DNA of 64,000 nucleotides, from positions 16,429,352 through 16,493,351 of the forward strand of contig OY743171.1 in the NCBI GenBank assembly GCA_963555705.1. Direction: 5' to 3'. The notes under the pieces were generated by a model. The model was not told the DNA's origin. It searched no databases and was given only the letters and a program-made list of their open reading frames with translations. This stretch comes from Ligustrum vulgare. Lineage: Eukaryota; Streptophyta; Magnoliopsida; Lamiales; Oleaceae. Positions 11,966-25,404 of this stretch are shown in pieces; positions within the stretch are counted from its first letter, which is position 1; every line of letters starts with the position of its first letter. The position numbers and the translations under genes are program-made.

Positions 11966-12687
11966 TTTTTTCTCTCCACCGACTCTGTTCCTAGAGCTGC
12001 CCCCAATGCCGTGTGTATATATGTATCTCCCTCAAGAAATAAAGCTCCCAGCAGCCTCCACCTTTTTCCACACTCGGCTGACCTCCTCTTTTCTACCACC
12101 AGCGGCTCCTCTCTTATAATGCTCCCTTCTTTTGTCTTTTATTTCCACCAAAACTCTCCCAGCCGAGCCCTCTCCAAATCAATTAGGTCTAGTCCCTTTT
12201 TTTTGTGGATTTAGGCCCACAAATGCATATTATAATATGAGGGAAAGAAAATTGGTGACTAGACTTTTTATATGATGCACTTGAGTCCGTTTTATATTGT
12301 TTTAGTCCCGATTTCTTCGTTTAGTCTCCAACTGCATCCAAATTCGAGTTTTTCCTAAAACAAATAAAATAAATATATAATTAGTAATATCACATCCTAA
12401 AACAATTACAATTTTCCAAATTTAAAGCTAAGATAAGTACTAAAAACGTACTTATCATCATGCTCTATGTACAAGTAGCATTTTTGTTAAAAAAATAAAA
12501 AAATTGATAGAAAAAGCTTTGAGAATGCTTCAAGTGATTGCTAGATACTGAAGAAAGTATGGAACATGTTGAAGGAGATCGAAGATCTACATTTATTGAT
12601 GGATCTAGATAATTTTCTCCGTTTTGAAAATCGTCTTTCCGTAAAAGTAGGTTCAGAATGTAACCTCCCACTATGGAACTCCAATAT

Positions 12688-12965
12688 CACTACAAGAAAG
12701 TTTTGCTTTCCCTACAAATAATGAGCATACAAAATGAGATTTGTATGTATAGATTGTCTTTCCCCACAAAATCAGATTTTGTAGGTAGAATTTCAAAATT
12801 TTGCTTTTCCTACAAATAATGTGCATACCAAATAAGATTTGTAGGTAAAGATTGTTTTTTCCCGCAAAATAAGATTTTGTAGGTGCAAAAATTTGGCTCC
12901 AAAAATATGTATACTTAACTTACAAAATTCTTCCTATATAATGAGATTTGTAGGCGGGAGTAAAT
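12688..12965. repeat. left terminal and subterminal repeats of the outer CACTA
   Basis: Repeated ccctacaaataatg and attttgtaggt motifs in both orientations, about 20-40 bases apart. In CACTA elements such motifs bind the element-encoded TNPA-type protein. The rest of the left arm (12966-13243) holds nothing recognised. Confidence 0.75.
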
Positions 12966-13243
12966 TCTTCTCACAAAAATAATTTTTTTGGGATACAATT
13001 TCGCTTACAAAACTTTATAAAATAAATTTTAATTCGTAACGTGAATTTATTTTAACCTAGAAACTTGATATTTTGTAGAAGTGTTTTTTGTTAGATATTT
13101 TCAATATTTATTCGTTGATTTATTGTTATTTTGTATTTCGAAGCAGGGATCGACATTCTTGATCAGGTCGTAGAATTTCTCTTGGAGAATTCACTTTGCC
13201 CCCACAAAACAAGGATTCGTACGGCTAACATTTAGTTCCAAAA

Positions 13244-13480
13244 CACTACAAGAATCGGGACAAATAGGGGCGACAAATGTCGCCCCTATAGGCATGAATG
13301 TCGCCCCTGTAGATCTATAGGGGTGACATTGTCACCCCTAAGGTGTTACCTATAGGGACGACAATGTCGTCCCAGATTCCTCGCCTTATTTTTCGCATCT
13401 TATGATCTATAGAAACGACATTTCCGCTTCAATAATGTCGTCTCTAGTGATATTAAACCTATAGGGGCGACATATGTTGC
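13244..13480. repeat. left subterminal repeats of the inner CACTA
   Basis: At least seven copies of ggggcgacaat or its complement, many paired into palindromes such as gtcgcccctataggggcgac with a spacer. Single-stranded, this would fold into several hairpins. Confidence 0.8.
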
Positions 13481-13610
13481 CCCTATAGATATTTTTTAAA
13501 AAAATAAAAAAAATCAATAAAACATTTTTTAAATGCATAGTTAATTTTTTTTTTCTTTTAACAATGCATAGTTCAAAAAGTATTTTACAATCAATAATTT
13601 AAAAGTGTTA

Positions 13611-15092
13611 CTAATCCCCAAAACCATCAAGGCCATCCTCGTCATCGTTAGGCACATCATCTGCTTCTTCAGCATTCTAGGTCAATCGAGCGATAGTCAT
13701 CTCCAGTCGGCGAATTCTGGCATCATATGCTACAAATCTAAGATCGTCTATACTAGTAGATCCTTGTGTACCGTGCAATGATGTTCCCGCAATGGAGTCG
13801 ACATAGGTAATCATGCCCGTCAGGATCCGTCCAATTCCACCTTCATGTTCGCGTCGCTTCCCGAGGACTTCCCTAACGATTGCATGCTCGTCAATGGGAG
13901 TGGATGAACCCTGACTCTGCTGAGTCTCCCGCACCTTGCAAAGGTTATCCTATTATCAAGGAGAAAATAAGCTAATGAAATGTACTAACTTAATAAAAAA
14001 AAAAGTTAGGCAAGTAAAAAATTTATATGTTTTTACTTACGTAGCGATAGCTGCATTCGTGTTCACCCAATTGTCGGACTTGAAGGTGTGGAAATCTTTG
14101 AAACAATCAATAGGGCTCGGCAATTGCTTGGTCTAAGGATCCATCTACAAAATTTATATGCACAAGTTAATAAAAGATTTTCGTAAGGTACATAGTTAAG
14201 AGAAATAATATTACCTTCTCAAAACGCGTGGTGGAAAAACTCTTCGAGCCTTGCACGCTAGGATATTTGGCATGACTTCGATTGACGATATTTTTTTGAG
14301 ACCGAGCCTCTATTTATTTGAAATTGAAAGTTATGTAAATGTAATAAACTATGAATATTAAATTGACTTTTGAAAACATATTATACGTACATTGTAAGCT
14401 GGACTTGTGAACAAGTCGATGCATCTCTGCCATTGCTCAACAGATAGCTGGCCAAAAGGACGACTTGGACTGCACTCCTTATAGTGCTTATGTACATCAG
14501 TTTTGTATGCTCTATAACGATCGTCCACCAAGCGATCGAGAGCGCATATGGCCATCTCGTACTCATTATCAAATCATTCACCTCGAACATCAAAATAAGT
14601 CTGCAAGTCAAATAAATTTTAAATGATGTATCAATTATTGAAAATAAGCATAAATTTAAATATATGTAAATTAAATTTAATTACTTACTTCAACAATTGC
14701 CAGTACACGGTCTCGATCCTCTTTGGGGACCTTTCCCCAATCTTCATAGCAAGGGACACGTTAAACCTCACTTGGTTCCCGATTAAACGTGTTCAATATT
14801 TTTGATTAGGCCCTACAGGTTGCCACGTCCCGTTGATGTAGTCGAAGTCAATTAAAAGAGGTTTCATCCCGTTTTCTCGCCATTTTTTCTCAAGATTTTG
14901 ACTTCTTGAGATACTTCGCCTCTTTGAAGGCGGCGCTGAGGGGAAAAAAACTAAAAAAATAGTACAACATGATTTAACAAGAAATGATTTTAAAAAATGA
15001 ATACTGGTCTCGTACGACCCCGATAGTGTGTGAGCTGGCCCACGGGGAGGATCGCCTGCACCGTCCCTGCCATGAGACATTACATCAGCCAT
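13611..15092 (-). pseudogene. CACTA-encoded TNPA-like / Transposase_24-type gene, broken
   Basis: Minus-strand exons can be followed by eye. Exon 1 starts MADVMSHGRDGAGDPP at 15092. Next comes SKRRSISRSQNLEKKW...WQPVGPNQKY with an in-frame stop, then YEDWGKVPKEDRDRVLAIVE ending at a gtaagt donor in another frame. Further exons read RPFGQLSVEQWQRCIDLF, ARSQKNIVNRSHAKYP and VREVLGKRREHEGGIGR, and an acidic tail ends ...DGFGD at 13611. The pattern of W, NR and SxSF positions fits plant En/Spm Transposase_24 proteins. At least two stops (near 14804 and at 13677) and one shift make it non-functional. Introns are AT-rich. Confidence 0.72.
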
Positions 15093-15161
15093 TTAAAATG
15101 AATAACTGTAAGGCAAAAAATTTTGAAGAATAAACTTTTAATTATTTGAATAAGATGAAAG

Positions 15162-15198
<37 letters not shown>

Positions 15199-15618
15199 TA
15201 TTAGAAACATAAGAAATAAAGATCTTTAATTCAACATTAACAAATGCACAAATCCACAGCACAGCAAAAGCATGATTTAAATCATACTCAAAGCTAAAAT
15301 GCACTTCCATCAAATTATAGTCAGTAACGATCATTCTCAAAGCTAAAATGCACTTCCATCAAATATTTGATAACAATCAGTATTCCAGTGTAATAAAATT
15401 TTAATTTGATTCATAACACAACAATGGAAAAACTATAGCGTGTTAGTATCAAAATTTTCTGAAAGCTACTTTTATAAGGTTGCTTTTGAGTAGCTTTATT
15501 ACTTAAATCTATTTTTATGCCTTGAGGATGAAAATGTGCTTTATTTTCCATTTTTCCTCTTAATAATTATTACTTCTACAAGGATGGATAGATGGATCAT
15601 GAAGTGAAATGCCGGAGT

Positions 15619-17031
15619 TGTTGGGAACCCGAGTTGCTCTAATCACAAAAATTGATTTCTTGTGATAGATCATCCCGTTACAGGATTTTCTGTTCTATGT
15701 ATTCAACTTGGAATAAATAATTTTGTGCACACAAACAGAAAGAGATATTACCCTTGTAGCGTGCTTTACAATAATATCCTTTTGCTGCTTCTTGATTTCA
15801 CCAAAGCTTCAAACCCTCAAGCTTTCCTCGGTGTTCTCCAATGGCAGCTGTGCAGGTGCGTGGTCACCTTCTCAAGATCTAGGTTAAATTAGGTTTAGGG
15901 TTTCTTTGTAAAGAGGAAACACACACTACACACTTTAGTGTGTGTTTCGCCACTTTGCCAATTAGGTTAAGAAAAATAGTCTTGGGAGACTATTTGTAAC
16001 CTCTTTACACTCCAAAACCCTACCAGGCCTAGTACCATAACCCAGGCCCATTTCTGCACAACCCAATACAGGTAATAAGCCTGTATAAACCCATTATAGT
16101 GAAGCCACCGAGGGAACCTGATCGGACCCAATTAAACTAAGCTCCAATAAATTAATTATGACCCGATCAACTCTTGATCAGTCAAAATTAATTTATTAAT
16201 CACGTTCTATTCCACTAAAAGAACGAGATTGCACTCTTAGTAAAATTGAAATTACTGAAACAATTAATCAATAATTATATCCTCTGACTTATCGTTCTTA
16301 CATGTTACCCCCGTCGATCAACTCGAATATTCGGAGCAAGTTAAAATGACCAAAATGCCCTTCTCCTAATATTCATAAATTCTCAACTCTCATCTTCTAT
16401 CTGACAGTTCGATGTGATCCCATCACATCATAGAATTCAACAGTCTCTGTCGAATTACTGAGCTCAGATTCAACTGTCCACTAGAAGAACCAGTGAGATT
16501 ATGATCATACTTAAAAGGTGACGGATTCCATAATACGAATATATGTTCCTCGTTAGTTCACTTTAATTCCCAAAGTACCGAGATATTGATCAGCAATTTG
16601 ATCTCACCCATTGATACCTCAAAGAACTTCAAGTTAGTAATCGAAGTCCATTATCCGATTAGGATTAAGGTCCCACGTACGATAATCAAGTGAAATTAAA
16701 TTTGTATGGTCAATGTCACAAATTAATTTCACGTGGTCCCGTCCAATACGTTCCAAACGTACTCTCAATTTTATTACCAAAGTCAAAGACAGACTTTAAT
16801 AAAATCGAGACGATCTTATCAAAATAAATTGTCCATATTTATTTACTGATCGTGAACGTTAATTTTAGATCGAATCACAAATTGAATCTCTCTGTGTTTA
16901 ACAACTTAAACACTCAATTTGTAATATCAAATCGACCCGTGAACAAACACAACATCATATTAATACAATCAATTAATATTTTACTTTTAAATGTCGTGAA
17001 TTATACTCTATGGGCATATATAATTCCAACA
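15619..17031 (-). repeat. 3' LTR (in element sense) of the young retrotransposon
   Basis: 1413 bp, starting tgttgggaacccgagttgc and ending aattccaaca. Same length as its partner. It includes an incidental ORF for 76 residues that is repeated in both LTRs. Confidence 0.95.
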
Positions 17032-17045
17032 ATCTCCCACTTGCC
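17032..17045 (-). other. polypurine tract (minus strand)
   Basis: The plus strand reads atctcccacttgcc directly after the LTR; the minus strand is a purine-rich ggcaagtgggagat abutting the LTR start. It primes plus-strand DNA synthesis. Confidence 0.8.
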
Positions 17046-17920
17046 CTTAGAGTATACATGAAACATTGAATCATTCATCTTGTCAACATCATCATTACAT
17101 TAATGATTATGTTCTCAACAAATATGATAACTCCTTTCGATGTAAGTCACGGTTGTATAACAAACAATCCAAGATTGTGTTATTCCCAACCAATTAACCA
17201 CATTATCTCCCAGTTATATTCCAATTTTGACGACTCTCGAGAATCCTAGTCAAATCAGATCTTAATTAGTTTTCTTCCATCAGATCACCAATTGAATAGA
17301 TAAGCAAATATTTACTCGTTTTTCGAAAACGCTTCAGTATATGCTGTACCTCTATTCAATGATCTGATCTTGGATCAAACTAATAATCACCAACAATATC
17401 CCCAGCATAAGATATGACCTATCTAGTGCAAAGTAAGGCTTCCTATAGCCGGAGCATAAGGAACCTTCTCTATTTTACCATGAGTATTAGGAGAATACTC
17501 ATAAGATAGATGAAGTCCACAAAGAACATTATTCCTTTCAAGACTTCAATATTGCAAATGTAGATAGTATCTTATTATTACATGAAACTTGAGACTATTC
17601 TATTCCATTTTTCTCCCACTCCGAAAAGTACGGATGCCTAGAAAAATAGACAGTCATCTACAAGTCCTTCAAGTCTAATTGCTGGTACCAACTACTATTT
17701 AATGAAAATACTCTCACACATAAGTAGAGTGTCATTCAAATAAATAATCGCGAAAACTGTCTCATCTTTCTGTATACACGAGTATACTTAAAATATATCA
17801 AGATTTTGATCAAGAACATGTATCACAATGGTTCTATCAAATTCTATATTCCATATCTTGAACAATTACCTAAATCCAAAGTTGGAAACTTGTAAGTCAT
17901 GAATTTTACTTTCATGGTCT

Positions 17921-18130
17921 TTAATATGAACTTATTAGATTACACTTTGTAAATGATTTCCTCAAGATGCATTCAAGAAACAACATCTTGATATCAATTT
18001 GTCGTACCTCATTTTCACAATGAACGACAATGGATAAAAGATCCAGGTAAACTTTTGCATGGCTATTGGCGAGAAGGGTTTCACAAACCCACAACCATAA
18101 GCCTTGCACTAAAGGTATCAACCTTTCCAT
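17921..18130 (-). pseudogene. Copia reverse-transcriptase remnant
   Basis: The minus frame contains VRQIDIKMLFLECIL, a decayed form of the Copia core WQMDVKTAFLNG. Flanking codons keep only loose similarity. A stretch near 18492-18722 rich in G, K, S and C may be a gag relic. The remainder of 17046-22900 shows no domain; 22046-22460 is GC-rich leader sequence. Confidence 0.5.
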
Positions 18131-21100
18131 CTACCATTCTTTTATCATCTTAAAAATCATCACACCCTATAGGTTTGACCCCATTGGGTGCGTCTACAAA
18201 TATCCAAACTTGTTGGATTACTAGGAATCTAATTCCGAGTTCACATTCACCTTCCATGATTTCAAGTCTATAACTTCTACCACTTCCCTAAATGAGGAGT
18301 CCTTCTCTTATTTCAGTAGAGACTGTCTAAAAAGACTCTCCGTAGAATAAGCGTCAAGAAGGTGGTCTTACAACCCTCCCACTCCAATTAGTCGCTGGAA
18401 GTGTATTTCCATTATGTCCAAACAGAGTCCCTTCCTCTCCTCCCACTACTTGGTTATATCCCTAATTGGGATCCACCTCTTCACTACCTCTTTATGAACA
18501 TAAAGAAGAGGCAGAACAGTGAGAACAACTTCGACTACAACCTTTGGTTTTTCCCTGTCCATTGGGTTCACCAGGCAAAAATAGTGGTTGAACCACTTGC
18601 CTTATTTCTCCCACTAGGATCAGCAACCATCGGTTCCGTAGGAAGTCCCAAATCATCAAGATTAATTCTATGCGGAAACCTGGAATCAAGTTGTTTGAAC
18701 CACGTTCTAACATCTTATCCAATAGAATTTTACTTGTGGATTTGTATTCTTCTATATGCCTTATCCTCTAAGAAAGTTACATTTGTACTGAACAAATACT
18801 TTCTTGACCAGAGGACTATAGAAGAAATAATTTCTAGTTTCGCTGCATACCTTATAATCAAACCTTCATTGTTGCCTCCATCTCGTCAATCCTGGCTTTC
18901 AGCTTGTGTGCCAAAAGTCCCCAAATCTGAATGTGGTGTAAACTGAGCTTGCACCCATGCCACAACTCTAGGGGTATTTCAGGAAACGAATCAATGGTAC
19001 TAGGCTATGAAGGAACCTGACTATCTCCGGTATACATTCCCAAATGAAACTAGTAACGAGGATAACTCATCATTGATTTGGTATTACCTTGTTCTCCTTT
19101 TCCGATAAATGGTTCCTAAACTCGTATGAGAGATACACAAACCTCGATCAAATCGAAGTATTTCGATTCTCTTAATTACTTCTCAACTTCTATCCAAAAT
19201 TCTAGAATTTCTTCAACATTTCGGATTAATGAGATATTAAGTATATAATCGAGATCTGGAGTGATCATCAATAAAAGTGATGAATTACTCGTACTCTCTC
19301 GTATCTTGAGCACAAAAGAATCCATTCATATCGAAGTGTATTAATCCTCAAACTCTTAAGTCCATATAATGTATAAGGACTCTTGGTTATATAATCCTCT
19401 AAACAAGATTCAGGAAAATAGTATAGATTCCACCTCAGATCCTTTTGAGGTCCATCCCTTACTAGTATTAGAATCGAGTTTTGGATAAGTGTGACAAAGC
19501 CTAAGATTTTAATCATTTTACCCTCTAAATAAAATTCAAAAGCCCACATAGATTCCACCTCCAAAATACTTAGAGGCTATCTTTACTAGTCTTTCAATCT
19601 TATTTAGATAAATATGATTATCTTAAGATCTTATCAAAGAGTTCATTAATACAAGGAATCATCTATCCCTTATCATTTGTAGTAATATTACACTTAGAAC
19701 CATTTACAAGGCTTTGAGATTGTTAATCATTTGTCTCGCAATAATAAGAGCATTATTTAACTTAATTCCGACTAATAACTGGAGATTAAGTACTAAATAA
19801 TTCCGCTCAAATAATAAAGAGACAAAATAACAATCAAATTGTTTCACAAACATAAAAGCCCAACGGCTCTTTCCATATTACCATACCCGTGCTTATCCTT
19901 ATAGTATACTCTATCTCATTGTGTCATTTGATCACCTAGGACCATATTGCAACAACTTGCAATAGCGATTAGTTACTCTAGAATCTATAATCAAGATAGA
20001 CTCAATTACTAACCATAACACAATGAATAGAGTCTTACTCCATTATAGAGTTTCCAAGAAAGGCTACTTCCTCATTAATCCTATCTTTGCTCAAAAGCAA
20101 AAAGGTTAGAGGGCCTACCATACTATCCGTTGCTTTAAAATAATCTCTTCTCTATGAATAGCTTACATCGAACCTTTCAGGGACACGTTCATCCTGGTGA
20201 ATATAGTCCACACTGAACCGCAAGAGATCATCTTAAAAGATTTCTCAAGCATTATGTCACATGAATCAATGTTTGCAAGTGGAACCTCCACCACGTTAAA
20301 GTGACCAATCATGTTTTACCAAATGGTCTCTTATAAAAACGTGATCGGTTCATAAGTAGAGATATAATATAGCTTGATAGCATATTTTGTATAACTCCAT
20401 AATTAAAATGTTCAAATTATCATAAATACCCTTCCATCGAGAAAATAAACATGGTATCCCATTTTGATGTTTTTATTGCGAAGTACTTGACATGAGAATC
20501 AAAACTATGCAATAAACCATCTAATCAAAATAAAACCATTTTCATTGGAAGATTTATAATTATTTTGAACAAGGATCTTCTAGCACGAACAAATTTCATA
20601 AGTGGAAAGAATTATAACGAGACATGTTACAGTTTTCGCAAATTAGTTGGTGATGTCTAAATATATAACTAGTTGTGGAAATACGACATTCAAATAAAAT
20701 TAATGTATTAAACACGAGTTGTATAAATGATGAATACTTTCATATATGTTGCATGAATAAAAAATTATGCACAAGTAGACCCAAAACTACTATAATATGA
20801 TGACAACCTAAAACTCCAAAATCTTAAACACATTTCTCTATAGGAGAAATAAATGTGATTTATGGTTAGGCTGGGACCCTCCCAATAAATTAAATATATC
20901 TAGCATCTCATGCAATATTTAATTTATAGTCGTTAAAATTTGGCCATCATTGACATCGTTTGGATATTCTATAGGAAGTCCCCACGATGTCGTTGATTTA
21001 AGTGTCTAACCCCTATATTAATAATATTTCAAGTACCAAATTAATTATGTCACCTATAGGGTAATCACGATTAATTCACACTTAAAAATCATCACCTAAT

Positions 21101-22900
21101 TGGGCCCAATCTAGTAACCAAAACAGTGCAGCCCTCCTATAGGGAGACTAATTAGATTAGCACGAGGCATACACAAATTTTTACTAATAGGCTAATAGGG
21201 GAGGCCGTGGGTTCAAAATATTTTGCACCCTCACTCACTTAATATTTTGAACTGTTGGGTTTTAATTTAATAATTATCAATCAATTTTAACTCTTAAAAT
21301 CAATTTAATTATTAATAAATACATTTATTTTCTAATCTAACATTTAGAAAAGAAAATAAAATATAAAACAATGCATGACAGTATAGTACCTAGAGCGGTG
21401 TTTATGCGATCTACATGACATGTTATCTAATGACATTCATTCACAATTTAATTAAAGCATAAAATAAATGCGATAATAAAATAAATATGAACATAATTTA
21501 TGGCCAAACCTAGACACAAAAATTACAAATTAATTAAAGATTCAATTGAGCCACAAACCGACCCAATTCTTCAATTCCCATTTGCAAGTGTCCAGCCCAT
21601 TACTTGAACTCTTCAAATAATATTTCTCAGCCCATTACCAAACTGGTCCAATCTGTAAAGCTTCAATCTTCAGCCCAAATGTCAAATACCAACATGAAGT
21701 GATCCAATTAAATATTCCAGCCCATTGTAAAATTTAGTCCACATTGCATTGGCCCAGCTAAACGATTTAGCCCACATTGCAATTAATTAAAATAGACTAA
21801 TTTTATAATTTCAGGGCCATATTTAATTTCACCCAAATCTGACCGAAATGAATATTGAGCATTCTATTCCAAAACCAAAATCTGGCCCAACTAATAACTG
21901 CATTGATCCGGCCCAAATCCATTGGACTTATCTGAAAATAGTATGATTCGGCCCAAACCAAACCGTTAGACCCATCTTCTATCTCTGCATGATGAATATA
22001 CAATACATATACACAGCATCAAAATGAAGCCGCCGCCATCATGACTTGTCATCGCCGGAAAATTTCACAACCATTGTGACCACAACAGCAGCCCCATGTA
22101 CCGCAGCCGCCATCGCCATAAGGTGGGTCGTCGCAACAGCAGCAGCACCATGGGTGCTGCCATTTTGGAAACTGTCGCAGCGCTGCATCGTAGTGGCACC
22201 TGTGGTGCCGTTGCCGCCGCGATCTAGTGGGGTCACAGCGCCAAAGGAGGCGCGATCGACCACAGATCGCAGGGGTGCTGCCGACTGCGTGCAGCGGCAC
22301 TCACAAGTGTCGCCGCCGCCGCGAACAATGAGGAATCACAGCACCAAAAACGCCACCATCCACCGCCGATTGCAGCAGCAACACTCACGAGTGAGGTCCA
22401 CTGCTTGCATGCCGTTCATGGCTCACTTCCAGAAATTGCAAGCAAAGTCCTCCTTTTGTTGAAGATGGTGAAGTCTGGTGCAGCAAGCGAAAATTGCGCT
22501 GAAGTCCTTCCTTTTAAAAAAAATCCCAGATCAGGTCCTCCGCATTTGCAACATAGTCCCTTAATCAAGAAACTGCAGATTAGATCCCCTTGTATTGAAG
22601 TTGCAGATTTAGGCCTCGAAATTTACAATTACAATTGGAATTACACAAAACCTAATTTTATTGCAAAATTCAAAATCAAAGGGGAAACATGGAGACGTAA
22701 TCCACCCCCTTTGTTACATGACTCGATAATACAATACAAGATTTCACGACAAAAATCTAAGGCCATAAATTTGTTCAATAAAAAATATCATTCATCCAAT
22801 AACAATCAAATCACATAAAACCTAACACCGCTCAACTAACACATGCATAGACAAAAAAAATATTTATTCCTAAATACACAAAACAGTATCAAAAACCGAC

Positions 22901-22912
22901 GCTCTGATACCA
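22901..22912 (-). other. primer-binding site for initiator tRNA-Met (minus strand)
   Basis: gctctgatacca on the plus strand, two bases from the LTR at 22915. A perfect 12-base match to the usual plant Met primer site. Confidence 0.88.
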
Positions 22913-22914
22913 AT

Positions 22915-24327
22915 TGTTGGGAACCCGAGTTGCTCTAATCACAAAAATTGATTTCTTGTGATAGATCATCCCGTTACAGGATTTTCTGTTCTATGTATTC
23001 AACTTGGAATAAATAATTTTGTGCACACAAACAGAAAGAGATATTACCCTTGTAGCGTGCTTTACAATAATATCCTTTTGCTGCTTCTTGATTTCACCAA
23101 AGCTTCAAACCCTCAAGCTTTCCTCGGTGTTCTCCAATGGCAGCTGTGCAGGTGCGTGGTCACCTTCTCAAGATCTAGGTTAAATTAGGTTTAGGGTTTC
23201 TTTGTAAAGAGGAAACACACACTACACACTTTAGTGTGTGTTTCGCCACTTTGCCAATTAGGTTAAGAAAAATAGTCTTGGGAGACTATTTGTAACCTCT
23301 TTACACTCCAAAACCCTACCAGGCCTAGTACCATAACCCAGGCCCATTTCTGCACAACCCAATACAGGTAATAAGCCTGTATAAACCCATTATAGTGAAG
23401 CCACCGAGGGAACCTGATCGGACCCAATTAAACTAAGCTCCAATAAATTAATTATGACCCGATCAACTCTTGATCAGTCAAAATTAATTTATTAATCACG
23501 TTCTATTCCACTAAAAGAACGAGATTGCACTCTTAGTAAAATTGAAATTACTGAAACAATTAATCAATAATTATATCCTCTGACTTATCGTTCTTACATG
23601 TTACCCCCGTCGATCAACTCGAATATTCGGAGCAAGTTAAAATGACCAAAATGCCCTTCTCCTAATATTCATAAATTCTCAACTCTCATCTTCTATCTGA
23701 CAGTTCGATGTGATCCCATCACATCATAGAATTCAACAGTCTCTGTCGAATTACTGAGCTCAGATTCAACTGTCCACTAGAAGAACCAGTGAGATTATGA
23801 TCATACTTAAAAGGTGACGGATTCCATAATACGAATATATGTTCCTCGTTAGTTCACTTTAATTCCCAAAGTACCGAGATATTGATTAGCAATTTGATCT
23901 CACCCATTGATACCTCAAAGAACTTCAAGTTAGTAATCGAAGTCCATTATCCGATTAGGATTAAGGTCCCACGTACGATAATCAAGTGAAATTAAATTTG
24001 TATGGTCAATGTCACAAATTAATTTCACGTGGTCCCGTCCAATACGTTCCAAACGTACTCTCAATTTTATTACCAAAGTCAAAGACAGACTTTAATAAAA
24101 TCGAGACGATCTTATCAAAATAAATTGTCCATATTTATTTACTGATCGTGAACGTTAATTTTAGATCGAATCACAAATTGAATCTCTCTGTGTTTAACAA
24201 CTTAAACACTCAATTTGTAATATCAAATCGACCCGTGAACAAACACAACATCATATTAATACAATCAATTAATATTTTACTTTTAAATGTCGTGAATTAT
24301 ACTCTATGGACATATATAATTCCAACA
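22915..24327 (-). repeat. 5' LTR (in element sense) of the young retrotransposon
   Basis: 1413 bp, nearly identical to 15619-17031. Followed at once by the TSD ggagt. Confidence 0.95.
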
Positions 24328-24896
24328 GGAGTAGGTTTCAGCCTATACTAGCAAATGCCTTCACTTAAAAATTGATTATTTTTAGATTGATATGGCAGAA
24401 TAAACTTGCTTTGGTACTTTTTATATTATATAAAAGAAACAAACTAACACAATCACACGAGAAAATATATTTCATTGTTGGACTGGGAAATAAAAATGAA
24501 AATCGAAATAAGACATTTTTAAAACAAAAATGTATGGATAAAGCAGCATCGATAACTACAAAGGCCATGAAATACATCCAATAATTTAAATGATAGCTGT
24601 CATCAATACATTAATCGTAGTATAAGTCTTCACAACAATGAAAAGCTGAATTATTAGAATGGAAAGACAAAATAACCATTTTTTATACATAGTAGTGTTA
24701 GAAAACCATCTTTATGCAAGGCCAAAAATAAAATCATTGTCTTTTTTCCATACAGAGTTGTACCATCTGATAGACCCATTTATCCCATTTCGTCAAGACC
24801 ATTTTGATTTAGGAGTTAGAAACCGAAGCCTAATGGAGGAAACAGAGGGTTTAAGAAAATGGGCTGTTCTCAAATACTATAAAACCAAAAAAAAAA

Positions 24897-24921
24897 GGGG
24901 GCGGGGGGGGGGGGGGGGGGG
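24897..24921. repeat. poly-G run
   Basis: Five G, one C, then 19 G, directly after a run of ten A. It lies in the inner CACTA between the nested LTR element and the TNPD-like gene. The rest of 24333-25225 is non-coding with a duplicated phrase cactaac(c/g)tgttggcgaga near 24932 and 25048. Confidence 0.85.
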
Positions 24922-25225
24922 AATTTCAAGGTCACTAACCTGTTGGCGAGAGAATCAAATAACAAATACCCAAAATAATTACTCTAAAAAATAGCTAGAA
25001 ACATGAAACCTTAAAAAACCAAAACAAAACCACGAAACTTTCCAGTCACTAACGTGTTGGCGAGAGATTCAAAAACTTGGAAGGTAGAATCACAAAACCA
25101 CGAAAATGCTAGAGAGGGAGGGGGAGGGAAAAAGTGAAAGAGGGTGAGGAAGAGCAGAAAAGTGACGAAGAGAAGAGAGAAATGGGGAAATGACCATCTG
25201 TATGTTAATTATCTAGGAAAATCTT

Positions 25226-25270
25226 ATAGGGGAGACAATGTCGCCCCTATAAAGATACAGGGACGACATA
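25226..25270. repeat. internal copy of the inner CACTA subterminal motif
   Basis: ataggggagacaatgtcgcccctataaag and a further gggacgacat, 3 kb from the element's right end. It lies just past the 3' end of the TNPD-like gene rather than at a terminus. Confidence 0.6.
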
Positions 25271-25404
25271 TTTTTTAATGTTCAACTACATTAACAGTTA
25301 ATTTCATATTAATTTACATTAACCATCAATTTCATAATAATTTATAATATCTCAAAATATCCAAGTTTCATAGGTTACAATAATTAATTAAAGACATATA
25401 ATAT

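Larger units (their letters stand above)
5499..12457 (-). mobile_element. degraded LTR-like sequence (minus), split by a Copia element
   Basis: 5499-6520 and 11966-12457 look like two parts of one LTR. Read on the minus strand, the right part begins tgataagtacgttttta at 12457, the start type of large plant Gypsy LTRs (compare tgataagtgtattttatgc at 34851). The left part is AT-rich with pyrimidine-rich stretches and no real ORF. The left limit is hidden by the LTR ending at 5498. No pol or partner LTR is seen, so this is an inference. Confidence 0.35.
15619..24327 (-). mobile_element. very young, coding-dead LTR retrotransposon (Copia-derived)
   Basis: Two 1413-bp LTRs (15619-17031, 22915-24327) and a perfect TSD ggagt (15614-15618, 24328-24332). 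Initiator-Met primer site (complement gctctgatacca at 22901-22912) and polypurine tract (complement aatctcccacttgccc after 17030) set the orientation as minus. By eye the LTRs differ at only two positions (about 16590 and 17014). The 5.9-kb internal region has no long ORF, only traces of Copia reverse transcriptase and possibly gag. It must have been moved by proteins from another element. Confidence 0.93.

Noticed and set aside
13244..13480. CRISPR-like array of short repeats
   Set aside because: The repeats are palindromic, unevenly spaced subterminal motifs at a CACTA end. Spacers are not uniform, and the organism is a plant.
15662..15892. 76-codon ORF repeated identically at 22958-23188, at first like a duplicated small gene
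   Set aside because: Both lie inside the two LTRs of the young retrotransposon, so the duplication is explained by the LTR structure.
22046..22462. 138-codon ORF in GC-rich sequence
   Set aside because: Composition-driven open frames exist on both strands in the leader of the minus-strand LTR element. There is no domain and the codons are low in complexity.
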